This document shows positions 44,126-53,075 of a DNA stretch of 64,000 nt, one piece after another (within the stretch, counting starts at the first letter, position 1; every line of letters begins with the position of its first letter). The position numbers and the translations under genes are program-made. Under the pieces are notes generated by a model that was given only the letters and a program-made list of their open reading frames with translations, was not told the origin of the DNA and ran no database searches. The stretch covers positions 549,390 to 613,389 of the forward strand of contig NZ_WQNE01000001.1 of the NCBI RefSeq assembly GCF_009759665.1, read 5' to 3'. The DNA is from Bradyrhizobium cajani. GTDB taxonomy: Bacteria > Pseudomonadota > Alphaproteobacteria > Rhizobiales > Xanthobacteraceae.

Positions 44126-44977
44126 ATGCTCAGCATGACCGAAGCCAAACCAAGTTTGTTGAAGATAGCGGATAAGCTAAGCATCCGTTTTCAAAAGACC
44201 GGCAGCGGGCCTCCCCTGCTCCTCTTACATACGATCCGGACGCAGCTCGAGTACTTCCGCAGTCTTGCGCCCCTCCTCGCCAGATCGCACACGGTGTACG
44301 CCATTGATCTCCCGGGTCACGGCCACTCACCAATCGATCCGAATGCAAACTTCGACGAACCCTACTTCAGGCGAGCCGTCATTCGCTTCATCGAGGAGCT
44401 AGACCTCTCCAACGTGACTCTCGTTGGCGAATCGATCGGCGGGGCATTGGCCCTCACTGTGGCGGCGTCGCTTCCGCAGCGGATGAAGCGGGTCTTTGCG
44501 ATCAATTCCTACGACTATGAGACCCGCTACGGCGACGGTATTCGACGCGGTAATTGGTTCGCGAACTTCATCATCGGAAGTTTGCAGATCCCGGTGCTCG
44601 GCGCGATCAATGCATCGCTCGAAAACAAGATCGTCCTCGGCAAGATCATGGGCGGCGGATATCACGACCCACGCAAGCTGCCGGCCGATTTGCTTGCCGA
44701 GTTCGACGAGGTAGCTCACCGCTCGGGATACAAGCGGGTCGCACGCAAGGTGCTGGCAGGTTGGCGCTCCTGGAGCAAGGCCCGCGACTACTATCGGCAG
44801 ATCTCGGCACCCGTGACGCTCATTTACGGCGACAGCGATTGGTCTCGGCCAGATGAACGCGAACGCACACGGTCGCTGATCCCTGCCGCGCAGATGGTGA
44901 CGCTCAAGAACACCGGCCACTTCTCGGCTGTCGAGACTCCGTCGGAGCTGGCTCGCGTGATACTGGCGACAGAGTGA
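44126..44977 (+). CDS. Alpha/beta hydrolase
   Basis: A 283-residue alpha/beta-fold hydrolase. Start ATG 44126 follows GGAGAGA; the frame is open to 44090 but that would overlap the tetR stop. Features are the oxyanion region LLLLHTIRTQLEYF, the nucleophile elbow GESIGG (Ser), an acidic residue in LIYGDSDWSRP and the catalytic His in NTGHFSAVETP. In place of the usual HG motif there is LHTIR. Its position behind tetR suggests it modifies or detoxifies a compound that the pump also handles. The substrate is unknown. Confidence 0.87.
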   Translation: MLSMTEAKPSLLKIADKLSIRFQKTGSGPPLLLLHTIRTQLEYFRSLAPLLARSHTVYAIDLPGHGHSPIDPNANFDEPYFRRAVIRFIEELDLSNVTLVGESIGGALALTVAASLPQRMKRVFAINSYDYETRYGDGIRRGNWFANFIIGSLQIPVLGAINASLENKIVLGKIMGGGYHDPRKLPADLLAEFDEVAHRSGYKRVARKVLAGWRSWSKARDYYRQISAPVTLIYGDSDWSRPDERERTRSLIPAAQMVTLKNTGHFSAVETPSELARVILATE

Positions 44978-45201
44978 CGGCAAGGATCAACACAAGGGTG
45001 TTCGATCACGTTCGCCGTTTTGCTCGCCCTAGTATCCCTTTCTACGACGGGGGCGTAATCGACCTGTACCATCGCGTCTGCGCGCTCTAGCGAATGGGGT
45101 GATACAGAAGCAAAGAAAAAAGTCGCACAGCATTCCGACCGTGCGACGCCGGCCACGAAAAAGCGTCGCACGGGACGCGCTTTGTCTGCCGACTGAAATA
45201 G

Positions 45202-45223
45202 AAAAGCCCTGCATCGGCAGGGC
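45202..45223 (-). terminator. Rho-independent terminator after tRNA-Lys
   Basis: GCCCTGC/GCAGGGC forms a 7-bp stem (45206-45223) with a 4-base loop. On the minus strand it is followed by a T run (45205-45202). It lies 8 bp past the tRNA-Lys 3' end. Confidence 0.8.
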
Positions 45224-45230
45224 CTTGGGA

Positions 45231-45306
<76 letters not shown>

Positions 45307-45475
45307 GAAAGGCGGTCAAAGCCTTGCGAGGCCGGTCGTTTAGCAAAGCGATCCCAGGATGGCAAGCGATGCGATGAAGGTTTTCCAAGGGTTCGTCCAC
45401 AAGGCCCAAAAAGCGAAAAGCCGCCGGATTCCAGCGGCTTCGCCAGGGTCAATCCCGGGAAAATCCGGCCCTTGC

Positions 45476-46075
45476 TCAGAGCCGGCCCTCGCCGTCCCGG
45501 TCCCGGCCGCTATCGCGGTCGAAACGGTCACGGTGGAAGTGCTCCATGCCGCGCTCCATCATGCGGTCCATGCCCCGTTCCATGAAGTGGTGGCGGGGCG
45601 GGCCGTCCTCGCCGGCCCCGAACGGGCCACGGTGGCGGGTCAGCACGGCGAGGCGCCGCTTCTGGCCCTCGTCGAGGGTCTTGTAGAGCGGGTCGGCGGC
45701 ATCGGCGATCTTCTTCAGGGCCGCGGAGGTCGCGCCCATGTCCTCGGCGCGCTGGCGCAGGCGGGCGACCGGATCCTCCGGCTTGTCGGCGTCGCCCGGG
45801 CCGGCGCCCATCCGCGCATTAGCGCGGTCGATGCGCAGCTTGGCGAGCTCACGCACGGCGCTCTCGACCGGCGGCCACAGCTTCTCCTGGTCGGCATTCA
45901 GCTTCAGCCCGGCATGGACGGCGGCGATCCGCGCGTCGACGAAGGCGGCGCGGTCTTCCGGGTTCATGCGGAAGTGGCGGACGTGCTCCATCCACGGGCG
46001 ATGAAACTGGGCATAGACCGCGCCCGAGCCGGCGATGCTGAGCACGGCGATGGCAGCGATGGTGAACTTCCTCAT
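45476..46075 (-). CDS. Periplasmic LTXXQ (Spy/CpxP-like) family protein
   Basis: A 199-residue exported protein. ATG 46075 follows AGAGGAGG, and residues 1-22 are a signal peptide (FTIAAIAVLSIAGSGAVYAQ). Two LTXXQ-like motifs, LNADQ and LDEGQ, lie in helical segments separated by about 80 residues, as in Spy/CpxP stress chaperones. The tail is unusually rich in Arg, Asp, Met and His (MERGMDRMMERGMEHFHRD), which may bind metal. No partner kinase is adjacent. It probably guards periplasmic proteins under envelope or metal stress. Confidence 0.85.
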   Translation of the reverse strand: MRKFTIAAIAVLSIAGSGAVYAQFHRPWMEHVRHFRMNPEDRAAFVDARIAAVHAGLKLNADQEKLWPPVESAVRELAKLRIDRANARMGAGPGDADKPEDPVARLRQRAEDMGATSAALKKIADAADPLYKTLDEGQKRRLAVLTRHRGPFGAGEDGPPRHHFMERGMDRMMERGMEHFHRDRFDRDSGRDRDGEGRL

Positions 46076-46215
46076 ACGGACCTCCTCTGGAAGGGTGCAC
46101 GAGGATGAGCGCGGGACGGCTGACGCGCAACTTACAACTTGGACAGGAAGCACGTCCTCACGACCATGTAACGCCTGATTTTACCTCCAGTCGCAGACTG
46201 GAAATCATTCGCAAC

Positions 46216-46249
46216 AAAAAGGCTTCCGTGCGACCCGCACGGAAGCCTT
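46216..46249 (-). terminator. Rho-independent terminator after dctP
   Basis: AAGGCTTCCGTGC and its complement form a 13-bp perfect stem (46219-46249) with a short loop. On the minus strand it ends in a T run (46220-46216). It lies 35 bp downstream of the TRAP binding-protein stop. Confidence 0.88.
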
Positions 46250-46283
46250 CGGTCATCGTCGGTCTGATCGGTGTCTGTCCGGA

Positions 46284-47297
46284 TCAGTTCGTCGTGCTCT
46301 TGGCTTCCTTCTGGAACTCGTCGATCAGCGGCTGGCCGATGCGGCCTGCGGCGTCCTTGTAGACCGGCTCCATCGCCTTGCGCATCGCCTCATCCTGCTC
46401 GCCCGTGAGCTTGATGATCTCGCTCTTGCCGCTCTTCTTGATCTCGGCCAGCGCGTCGTCGTTCTCCTTCTGCGACTGCGCGTTGTTGAAGTCGGTCGCT
46501 TCCTTCATCGCCTTGGTGAGCTGATCACGGATGTCGGCCGGCAGATCGTCCCAGAACTTCTTGTTCACGATCACGACGTAGCCGATGTAGCCGTGGTTGG
46601 TCTCGGTGATGTACTTCTGCACCTCGTGCATCTTCTGGGTATAGATGTTCGACCAGGTGTTCTCCTGGCCGTCGACGACGCCGGTCTGGAGGGCCTGATA
46701 GACTTCCGAGAACGCCATCACCTGCGGCAGTGCGCTCAGCGCCTTGAACTGGGCCTGGAGCACGCGCGAGGACTGGATGCGGAACTTGACGCCCTGATAG
46801 TCGGCCGGCGTCACCAGCTTTTTGTTGGCGCTCATCTGCTTGAAGCCGTTGTCCCAATAGGCAAGGCCGGTGATGCCCTTGGAGTCCAGCAGCTTGAGCA
46901 GCCTGGCTCCGAGCGGGCCTTCCGTCACCTTCCGCAGCGTCTTCAGGTCGGGCAGGATGTAGGGCAGATCGAACACCTCGAACTCGCGGATGCCGAGCGG
47001 GCCGAACTTGGAGTTGGACGGCGCCAGCATCTGCACGCTGCCGAGCTGGAGCGCCTCGAGCTCTTCCTTGTCCTTGTAGAGCGTCGAGTTCGGGTAGATC
47101 TCGACCTTGACCTTGCCGCCGGTGTACTTCTCGGCGAGCTCCTTGAATTTCTCCGACGCCTTGCCCTTCGGCGTGTCGGTGGCCACCACGTGGCTGAATT
47201 TCAGGATGATCGGCGCCTGGGCCGATGCCGGCCCGGTGAGTGCCAACGGCCCGGCCAGAGCCGCAATCGATGCCGCAGCCAGAATGAGTTTCCGCAT
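46284..47297 (-). CDS. dctP: TRAP transporter substrate-binding protein DctP
   Basis: A 337-residue periplasmic binding protein of the DctP family. The signal peptide ends at ASAQA, and the mature start APIILKFSHVVATDTPKGKASEKF is typical. The conserved Arg that binds carboxylates lies in GVKFRIQSSRVLQAQF, followed by MAFSEVYQALQTGVVDGQENTWSNIY. It should capture a C4-dicarboxylate or another organic acid. No DctQ or DctM membrane subunit is in the window; it is a single-gene unit with its own terminator, so it must share membrane components elsewhere. Confidence 0.93.
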   Translation of the reverse strand: MRKLILAAASIAALAGPLALTGPASAQAPIILKFSHVVATDTPKGKASEKFKELAEKYTGGKVKVEIYPNSTLYKDKEELEALQLGSVQMLAPSNSKFGPLGIREFEVFDLPYILPDLKTLRKVTEGPLGARLLKLLDSKGITGLAYWDNGFKQMSANKKLVTPADYQGVKFRIQSSRVLQAQFKALSALPQVMAFSEVYQALQTGVVDGQENTWSNIYTQKMHEVQKYITETNHGYIGYVVIVNKKFWDDLPADIRDQLTKAMKEATDFNNAQSQKENDDALAEIKKSGKSEIIKLTGEQDEAMRKAMEPVYKDAAGRIGQPLIDEFQKEAKSTTN

Positions 47298-47460
47298 GCT
47301 TCCTCCCGCACGTCCTTGTGGGGCGGGACCGCCCGCCCCCGAGACTTAACAGTCCAGACTTGAGGGCAGCTTTATAGGGAAGCAGGCTGAGGCGCCATTG
47401 CCCCTTAGCAGGGGGCGGCTTGCAAAAATGCAGTATCGCGAGGGGCTTGGTTGCGCGGAT

Positions 47461-47486
47461 CCAAGGCCGGGCATGCCCGGCCTTGG
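47461..47486 (-). terminator. GC-rich hairpin after the AIDA-repeat protein gene
   Basis: CCAAGGCCGGGC and GCCCGGCCTTGG are perfect complements around a 2-base centre. The hairpin is 25 bp beyond the stop of the long minus-strand gene. It lacks a T run, so the role as terminator is likely but not certain. Confidence 0.55.
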
Positions 47487-47511
47487 CGTTCCGTCGCGGC
47501 GAACCTCAGCC

Positions 47512-50500
47512 TCAGCCGTGCAGCGCCGGCGCGAGCTGCGCCTGCTGCGCCACCGCGGGATCGGTGATGAGGGTGCCGCCATGGCCGTCCGACGAGATCG
47601 CGAAGTCGGCCGCGCTGTACTGGCCGAGCAGGCTCAGGGTCGCGGTGTGCGTGCCGTCCGACACGGTCAGGGTGCCGCCGCTGTTGTCGCTGTTCTGCGC
47701 ATAGGTGAGCGAGGTCACGCCGTCGCTGAACAGGATGTCGCCGAGGTCGATGCTGTCATGGTCCTGCCAGCCGGAGATCGTGCCGGTGAAGCCCGATGAC
47801 TGGTCGAGCGCCAGGGCGGCGTTGGGACCGGCAAAGATCACGTCGTCGATCGTGCCGCCGGTGTGGACGTAAGCGAGCGCGCCCGCACCGATCGTGGTGG
47901 CGTCGGCGCTGCCGCCGGCCTGCACGTGCTGCGTGCCCGAAAGCACCGTCGTGCCGGTCGCCCTGCCGTACACATATTGCGCGCCGCCGTTGACGATCGT
48001 CCCGCTGGCAGCGCCCCAATCGAGCTGGTAGCCGCCCGCGTTGATCGTGGTGCCGGTCGCCACGCCGTCAGCGTAGACATTCTGCTGGCTGCCGGCATTG
48101 ACGGTCGTGACCGAGGCGCTGCCGTGGAGATACTGGACGGCGCCGTTGCCGATCGTGGTCTGGATCACCGTGCCGTAGACCTGCTGGCTGCCGCCATCCA
48201 TGGTGGTGTTGATCGCGGTGCCGCCCGAATAGACGTCCTGCTCGCCGCCGTGGATCGTCGTGTCGCTGGCGGTGCCGCCGGTTTCGACGGTCTGCACGCC
48301 CGAATTGATCGTCGTCAGGCTCGCCGAGCCGAACACGTGCTGATTGCCGCCGCTGATCGTCGTGATGATCGTGAAGCCCCAGTCGATCTGGAGACCGCCG
48401 GCGTTGATCGTGGTTCCGGTCGCGCTGCCGTCGATGTAGACATTCTGCTCGCCGCCGGCATTGAGGGTGGTCCAGAAGGCGTTGTTGTGAACGTGCTGGA
48501 TGCCACCATTCGCGATCGCGGTGTTGATCGCCACGCCGAACACCGCCTGGGTGCCGCCGTCCACGGTGGTGTTGCTCGCGATGCCACCGCCATGGATGTC
48601 CTGCTCGCCGCCGGCCTTAATCGTGGTGCCGTCGGCCGAGCCGCCGATCTGGATGTACTGGTTGCCGGAGATCACCGAGTTCGAAGCCAGGCCATACACC
48701 GATTGCTGGGCGCCCGCGGCAACCACCATTCCGCTGGCGGAGCCTTCCAGGACGACGCCCGCGCCGCTCTCGACCTTGATCTCGGAATAGCCTGCGGCGT
48801 CCTTGATCCTCCAGATCCCGCTCTGGACATCGAGCTTCTCGACATTGATCACGGTGCCGAGCAGCGTACCGGAGCCATTGCCGGACAGTACGAGCGTGTC
48901 GACGCCATCGCCGCCATCGATGGTGCCGGTGACGACCGAGCCGATCACGAGACCGATGCTGTCGTCGCCCGCGCCCATCGCGACGTCGCCGGTGATGGTG
49001 CCGAGGTTGGTGAGCGTATCGTTGCCGCCGTCGGTGGCGACGCTGCCGAAGATGCTGCCGGTGTTGCTGACGGTGTCCGCGAAGGTGCCGACGATCGAGA
49101 TCGCCTCGCCGTTGTTGCCGCGGATGGTGCCGTCGTTGATGATGGTCATGGCGGCGAAGGCGCTGCCGTCATTGCTGTCGTCGACCGTGATCGCGCGCTG
49201 GTCGCTGACGATCAGACCGCCGGCCTCGTTGTGGAGGAAACCACCGCCGATCGCGAGTGCCTCGTTGAGGCCGTTGGCGGCGCCGGTCAGGCCCACGGCC
49301 CTGATCGTGCCGAAATTGTCGATCGAGACCAGGCCGTCGACATCGACGCCGTCGGCATCCGCGCCGTCGATCGCCGTCCCGGTGATGGTGCCGTGGTTGG
49401 TCACGACCGTCGTCGTGGTGGCAGCGCTGTCCATGTTGATGCCAGAACCGCTCCTGCCGAGGATCGTGCCGTCGTTGGTGACGGTGATCGGCTGGTCGCC
49501 GGTGATGCCGTGGCGCGCGCCGTCGATGACGCCGCCAACGAAATTGTTGACCACGCCGCCGCCATTGACCGACTGGAAGTCGATTGCGTCGTTGCCGTCC
49601 GAAGCCGCCGAGCCGTTGTGGCTGACGATCTGGCCGTAATTGTTGATGGTGGCGTTGGCGCCGGGCCGGATCGCGTCGGCATCGGCCGCCGAGATCACGC
49701 CGTTGGCCCCATTGTTGATGATGGTGTGCACGCCGCCCGAATTGACGTCGTCGAGATCGAGCGCCTGGCCGGCACTGCTGCCGGTTCCGGTCGAGGAGAT
49801 CGTGCCCTCGTTGTTGACCGTGAAGGTGCCGCTGGTGCCCGAGACCAGGTTCGAGATCTTCACCGCGTCCTTGGTCGCGGTGATGGTGGCACCGGTCTTG
49901 TTGTTGATGGTGAAGCTGCCGCTGGTCGAACCGCTGGTGGCGATGGCGCGGCTGGTGCCGGTGATGGTGCCGGAATTGTCGACCAGCGCGCCGGGCGAGG
50001 TGCTGCCGCCGATCCAGGTGACCGGGGTCGAGCCCGACAGCGTCGCGCCGGCGAGCACGGTCAGATGATCGTTGTTGGCGAGCGTGATCGGGTTCGACGA
50101 ATTGCCGGAGACCAGGGTGCCGTCGTCATTGGCGATAATGCCGGTCGCCGTCGCCGTGCCGATCGTGACGGCGGCGCCGGGATTGCTGGCGCCGGTCAGC
50201 GTCAAGGTGAATCTCTCGTCGGGCTCTGCGGTGCTGTCGCCGGAGATCGTGATGGTGACCGTCGCCGAGCTCGCGCCGGCGGCGATCGTGCCGCTGAAGG
50301 CCAGGCCCGGCAGCGTGCCGCCGTAATCGGCTGCATCGGTGCCGCCGGCCGCAAAACTCCCGGAGAAGCTGATCGCGCCGGTGGTGCCGCCGGTGCGCAG
50401 AACCGTGAAGGTCATGGTCCTGGTGCCGCTGTCACCTTCGGTAACCAGCACGCTCGCCGGCGAGAACGAGATCGTCTGCGTGGCGGGAGCCGCCACGGTG

Positions 50501-51111
50501 AAGGCGGTGGTCGGGAACGGCGCGTCCGGCGAGGTGCCGTCCGTGCTCTGGTCGCCGCTGCCGTTCTGGGTCTGCCAGTTGGCGGTGTTGCCGATCGCGG
50601 CGAGGTAGTCGGCGAAGCTGGCAAAACCCGAACGCGGGCCGTTATAGCCGACGATGTCGAGGCCGCCGGTGAAGCCGACCGCGGTCTGGCCGGCGACGAG
50701 GCCGGTGCCGGTCAGCGTGCCGTCGGACGTCCCATAGCCGACATTGGAGATCGCTGCGAGGAAAGTCGGGGCGGACGAGGAGCCGATATAGGCGTAGACG
50801 ACCTCGCTGTCGTTGGACAGGCCGGTGTTGTTGGCGTTGGTGAAGGTCGCCGAGCCGGCGCTGGTGCCGAACGTGCCCTTGCCGATGTTGTTGATGTCGA
50901 TGACGGTGCCGGCGGGAATCGCGCTGGTCGCGGTCCAGGCGATCGTGCTCTCGGAGCTGCTGCCGGTGGCGAAGCTCGTTCCGTTCCAGTTGCTGTCGGG
51001 GAAATTGATGACGGTGCCCTGCGGAATGTCGGTCAGGGCGACAAAGGACAAATTATCGTTGCCGTCGCCGTTGAATCCGGTGAAGGCGATCGAACCAGCA
51101 GAAAGGGGCAT
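47512..51111 (-). CDS. Large AIDA-repeat / Calx-beta adhesin-like protein, probable type I secretion
   Basis: A 1199-residue Gly/Thr/Ser/Asn-rich protein, very poor in Cys and Lys. Residues 1-205 resemble a lamin-tail-like domain (SIAFTGFNGDGNDNLSFVALTDIPQGT). About 210-320 is a Calx-beta domain (VLVTEGDSGTRTMTFTVLRTG, DYGGTLPG). About 330-770 is a beta-helix-like region of NDGTI/NNEGTI repeats. About 775-1095 carries AIDA-type repeats (GGxQxVxxGGxAxxTTINxGG). The C-terminal 100 residues (DHDSIDLGDILFSDG, SDGHGGTLITDP) resemble type I secretion substrates. There is no N-terminal signal peptide and no autotransporter barrel. It probably promotes attachment or biofilm. No secretion genes are adjacent. 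Confidence 0.82.
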   Translation of the reverse strand: MPLSAGSIAFTGFNGDGNDNLSFVALTDIPQGTVINFPDSNWNGTSFATGSSSESTIAWTATSAIPAGTVIDINNIGKGTFGTSAGSATFTNANNTGLSNDSEVVYAYIGSSSAPTFLAAISNVGYGTSDGTLTGTGLVAGQTAVGFTGGLDIVGYNGPRSGFASFADYLAAIGNTANWQTQNGSGDQSTDGTSPDAPFPTTAFTVAAPATQTISFSPASVLVTEGDSGTRTMTFTVLRTGGTTGAISFSGSFAAGGTDAADYGGTLPGLAFSGTIAAGASSATVTITISGDSTAEPDERFTLTLTGASNPGAAVTIGTATATGIIANDDGTLVSGNSSNPITLANNDHLTVLAGATLSGSTPVTWIGGSTSPGALVDNSGTITGTSRAIATSGSTSGSFTINNKTGATITATKDAVKISNLVSGTSGTFTVNNEGTISSTGTGSSAGQALDLDDVNSGGVHTIINNGANGVISAADADAIRPGANATINNYGQIVSHNGSAASDGNDAIDFQSVNGGGVVNNFVGGVIDGARHGITGDQPITVTNDGTILGRSGSGINMDSAATTTTVVTNHGTITGTAIDGADADGVDVDGLVSIDNFGTIRAVGLTGAANGLNEALAIGGGFLHNEAGGLIVSDQRAITVDDSNDGSAFAAMTIINDGTIRGNNGEAISIVGTFADTVSNTGSIFGSVATDGGNDTLTNLGTITGDVAMGAGDDSIGLVIGSVVTGTIDGGDGVDTLVLSGNGSGTLLGTVINVEKLDVQSGIWRIKDAAGYSEIKVESGAGVVLEGSASGMVVAAGAQQSVYGLASNSVISGNQYIQIGGSADGTTIKAGGEQDIHGGGIASNTTVDGGTQAVFGVAINTAIANGGIQHVHNNAFWTTLNAGGEQNVYIDGSATGTTINAGGLQIDWGFTIITTISGGNQHVFGSASLTTINSGVQTVETGGTASDTTIHGGEQDVYSGGTAINTTMDGGSQQVYGTVIQTTIGNGAVQYLHGSASVTTVNAGSQQNVYADGVATGTTINAGGYQLDWGAASGTIVNGGAQYVYGRATGTTVLSGTQHVQAGGSADATTIGAGALAYVHTGGTIDDVIFAGPNAALALDQSSGFTGTISGWQDHDSIDLGDILFSDGVTSLTYAQNSDNSGGTLTVSDGTHTATLSLLGQYSAADFAISSDGHGGTLITDPAVAQQAQLAPALHG
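47830..48790 (-). repeat. Degenerate tandem repeats encoding AIDA-type units
   Basis: The coding strand repeats a unit of about 55-65 bp, encoding roughly 20 residues each, with recurring ACGATC..GG and GGC.....CAG/GTC codons for TTI..GG.Q.V. About 14-16 units are visible. They are imperfect, so they are protein repeats rather than a recent DNA array. Confidence 0.7.
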
Positions 51112-51165
51112 TCCAAATTCTCCAGCAGCGGGGCAAGGCGCGCGACGCTGCCGGTTAATGGAATG

Positions 51166-51182
51166 TTAACATGACATGTTAA
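51166..51182. promoter_or_regulatory. 17-bp perfect palindrome upstream of the adhesin-like gene
   Basis: TTAACATG and CATGTTAA flank a single A. The site is 55 bp before the start of the 1199-residue protein, within an AT-rich stretch (51155-51200) that stands out from the surrounding GC-rich DNA. It is probably an operator for that gene. The binding protein is unknown. Confidence 0.6.
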
Positions 51183-51232
51183 TAACATATTTGTTGCGAT
51201 ACCCCCGCATGAACGCGATTATGCGTCAAACG

Positions 51233-51259
51233 AAAAACGCGGCGCCGGGGCGCCGCGTT
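51233..51259 (-). terminator. Rho-independent terminator after leuA
   Basis: AACGCGGCGCC (51236-51246) pairs with GGCGCCGCGTT (51249-51259). On the minus strand the stem is followed by a T run (51237-51233). It is 28 bp past the leuA stop. Confidence 0.85.
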
Positions 51260-51286
51260 CTTGCAGACTAGCCTTGAAAGCTGGCG

Positions 51287-52849
51287 TCAGCTTGCCGCCG
51301 CCGTCGTCACCGTATCGCGCTGGCGCTTCATGACGATCTTGTTGAGCGCGCCGAGATAGGCCTTGGCCGAGGCCACCAGCGTGTCCGGATCCGCCGCGCG
51401 CGCGGTCATCGAACGGCCATCCTGCGACAGCCGCACCGAGACTTCGGCCTGCGCGTCGGTGCCTTCGGTGACAGCGTGGACCTGGTACAGCTCGAGCTTG
51501 GCCTCGTGCGGCACCAGGCGCTTGATGCAGTTGAACACCGCGTCCACCGGACCGTTGCCTTCGGCCTCCTCGATCTTGATCTGGCCGTCGACGTCGAGCT
51601 TCATGGTCGCGCGCTGCGGGCCGTGAGTGCCGGCGATCACGGTCAGCGAGGTCAGCTTGATGCGGTCGTGCGAAGCCGCCATCTCCTCGTCGACCAGCGC
51701 CTCGATGTCCTCGTCGTAGATGTCCTTCTTGCGGTCGGCGAGCGCCTTCATCCGCGTGAACGCATCTTCCAGCTGGTTGGGGCCGAGCTTGTAGCCCATC
51801 TCCTCCAGCTTGTGCACGAAGGCGTGGCGGCCGGAGTGCTTGCCGAGCACCAGCGAGGACTGCTTCAGGCCGACCATCTCGGGCCGCATGATCTCGTAGG
51901 TGGAAGCGTCCTTCAGCACGCCGTCCTGGTGGATACCGCTCTCATGCGCAAAGGCGTTCCGGCCGACGATGGCCTTGTTGTACTGCACCGGGAACGAGGT
52001 CGCCGCCGACACCACCTTCGAGGCGCGGGTGAGCTGCGTGGTGTCGATCTTGTTCCAGTAGGGGAATTTGTCGTTGCGAACGTTGATCGCCATCACGATC
52101 TCTTCGAGCGCGGCGTTGCCGGCACGCTCGCCGATGCCATTGATGGTGCATTCGACCTGGCGGGCGCCGCCGACGATGCCGGCCAGCGAGTTCGCCACCG
52201 CCATGCCGAGATCGTTATGGCAGTGCACGGAGAACACGGCCTTGTCCGAATTCGGCACGCGCTCGATCAGCGTCTTCATGAAGTGGGTGTATTCCTCCGG
52301 CACCGTATAACCGACGGTGTCGGGGATGTTCACCGTGGTGGCGCCGGCCTTGATCACGGCCTCGACGATACGGCACAGGAAGTCCATCTCGCTGCGGGTG
52401 CCGTCCTCGGCCGACCATTCGACGTCGTCGATCTGGTTGCGGGCGCGTGCGACCATGGCGACCGAGGTCTCGATCACCTGCTCCGGGGTCTTGTTCAGCT
52501 TCACCCGCATATGCAGCGGCGAGGTCGCGATCACCGTGTGGACACGGCCGCGCTTGGCGAACTTCACGGCTTCGGCGCAGCGGTCGATGTCGGCGGGATG
52601 AGCGCGGGACAGGCCGGCGATGACCGCATTCTTGGAGCGGCGGGCGATCTCGCTCACCGCCTGGAAGTCGCCTTCGGAGGTGATCGGGAAGCCGGCTTCG
52701 ATCACGTCGACGCCCATGTCGTCCAGCAGCTCGGCGACCTCGAGCTTCTCCTCGAAGGTCATGGTGGCGCCGGGGCACTGCTCGCCGTCGCGCAACGTGG
52801 TGTCGAAAATGATGACGCGGTCCTTGTCGGACTTGTTCACGGAGGCCAT
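51287..52849 (-). CDS. leuA: 2-isopropylmalate synthase
   Basis: A 520-residue enzyme committing 2-ketoisovalerate and acetyl-CoA to leucine. The DRE-TIM barrel has FDTTLRDGEQCPGATM at the N-terminus, metal ligands in HCHNDLGMA and NGIGERAGNAALEE, and GRNAFAHESGIHQDG. The C-terminal regulatory domain (about 390-505) supports leucine feedback and includes YQVHAVTEGTDAQAEVSV. The length fits the standard bacterial form. It is monocistronic, with a strong terminator. A leucine-rich leader peptide and alternative hairpins upstream point to attenuation. Confidence 0.97.
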   Translation of the reverse strand: MASVNKSDKDRVIIFDTTLRDGEQCPGATMTFEEKLEVAELLDDMGVDVIEAGFPITSEGDFQAVSEIARRSKNAVIAGLSRAHPADIDRCAEAVKFAKRGRVHTVIATSPLHMRVKLNKTPEQVIETSVAMVARARNQIDDVEWSAEDGTRSEMDFLCRIVEAVIKAGATTVNIPDTVGYTVPEEYTHFMKTLIERVPNSDKAVFSVHCHNDLGMAVANSLAGIVGGARQVECTINGIGERAGNAALEEIVMAINVRNDKFPYWNKIDTTQLTRASKVVSAATSFPVQYNKAIVGRNAFAHESGIHQDGVLKDASTYEIMRPEMVGLKQSSLVLGKHSGRHAFVHKLEEMGYKLGPNQLEDAFTRMKALADRKKDIYDEDIEALVDEEMAASHDRIKLTSLTVIAGTHGPQRATMKLDVDGQIKIEEAEGNGPVDAVFNCIKRLVPHEAKLELYQVHAVTEGTDAQAEVSVRLSQDGRSMTARAADPDTLVASAKAYLGALNKIVMKRQRDTVTTAAAS

Positions 52850-52889
52850 TTCAAATTTCCTTTTGAGCTTTCGCGCCGTTCAGTCTGCT

Positions 52890-52965
52890 GGGCGCTTGAG
52901 GTGTCCGGTGAGCTCGACCAACCCCTGAGCGCCCAGGCGCGTGGCGCCCAGCCGGCCCTCAGGGG
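52890..52965 (-). promoter_or_regulatory. leuA attenuator region (mutually exclusive hairpins)
   Basis: On the transcript, CCCCTGAG (52965-52958, overlapping the leader stop codon) can pair with CTCAGGGG (52929-52922). The same downstream segment, read GGGCGCTCAGG (52934-52924), can instead pair with CCTCAAGCGCCC (52901-52890). The two stems share bases and cannot coexist, the classic attenuator layout. There is no clear U tract, so control could act on translation or through Rho. Confidence 0.65.
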
Positions 52966-53075
52966 CAGCTAAGAAGAAGCCCGCCAAGGAGGGTGGGCAG
53001 CAGCGCGGCCGGGATCGTGGCGGCGGCCAGAGCCACCTCCCCCGAAATCCCATCGATTTGGCCGCGAATCAGCAT
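52959..53075 (-). CDS. leuA leader peptide (38 aa)
   Basis: ATG 53075 follows AAAAGGG and opens a 38-codon frame. Seven of the 11 residues at positions 25-35 are leucine (LLPTLLGGLLL), just before the stop at 52961-52959. Codons are CTG, CTG, CTC, CTT, CTT, CTT, CTT. The stop codon lies within the first arm of the hairpin, so a ribosome stalled for Leu-tRNA or released at the stop would change folding. The reading is strong by analogy with known leucine leaders. Confidence 0.8.
   Translation of the reverse strand: MLIRGQIDGISGEVALAAATIPAALLPTLLGGLLLSCP

Noticed and set aside
47830..48790. Regularly spaced repeats considered as a CRISPR array
   Set aside because: Units are imperfect, in frame, encode AIDA-type protein repeats, and no cas gene is present.
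47863..51174. 1103-codon open frame on the plus strand opposite the adhesin-like gene
   Set aside because: It is the mirror frame of a GC-rich repetitive gene; its composition is Arg/Asp/Ala-rich low complexity with no family signal, whereas the minus strand shows clear domains.
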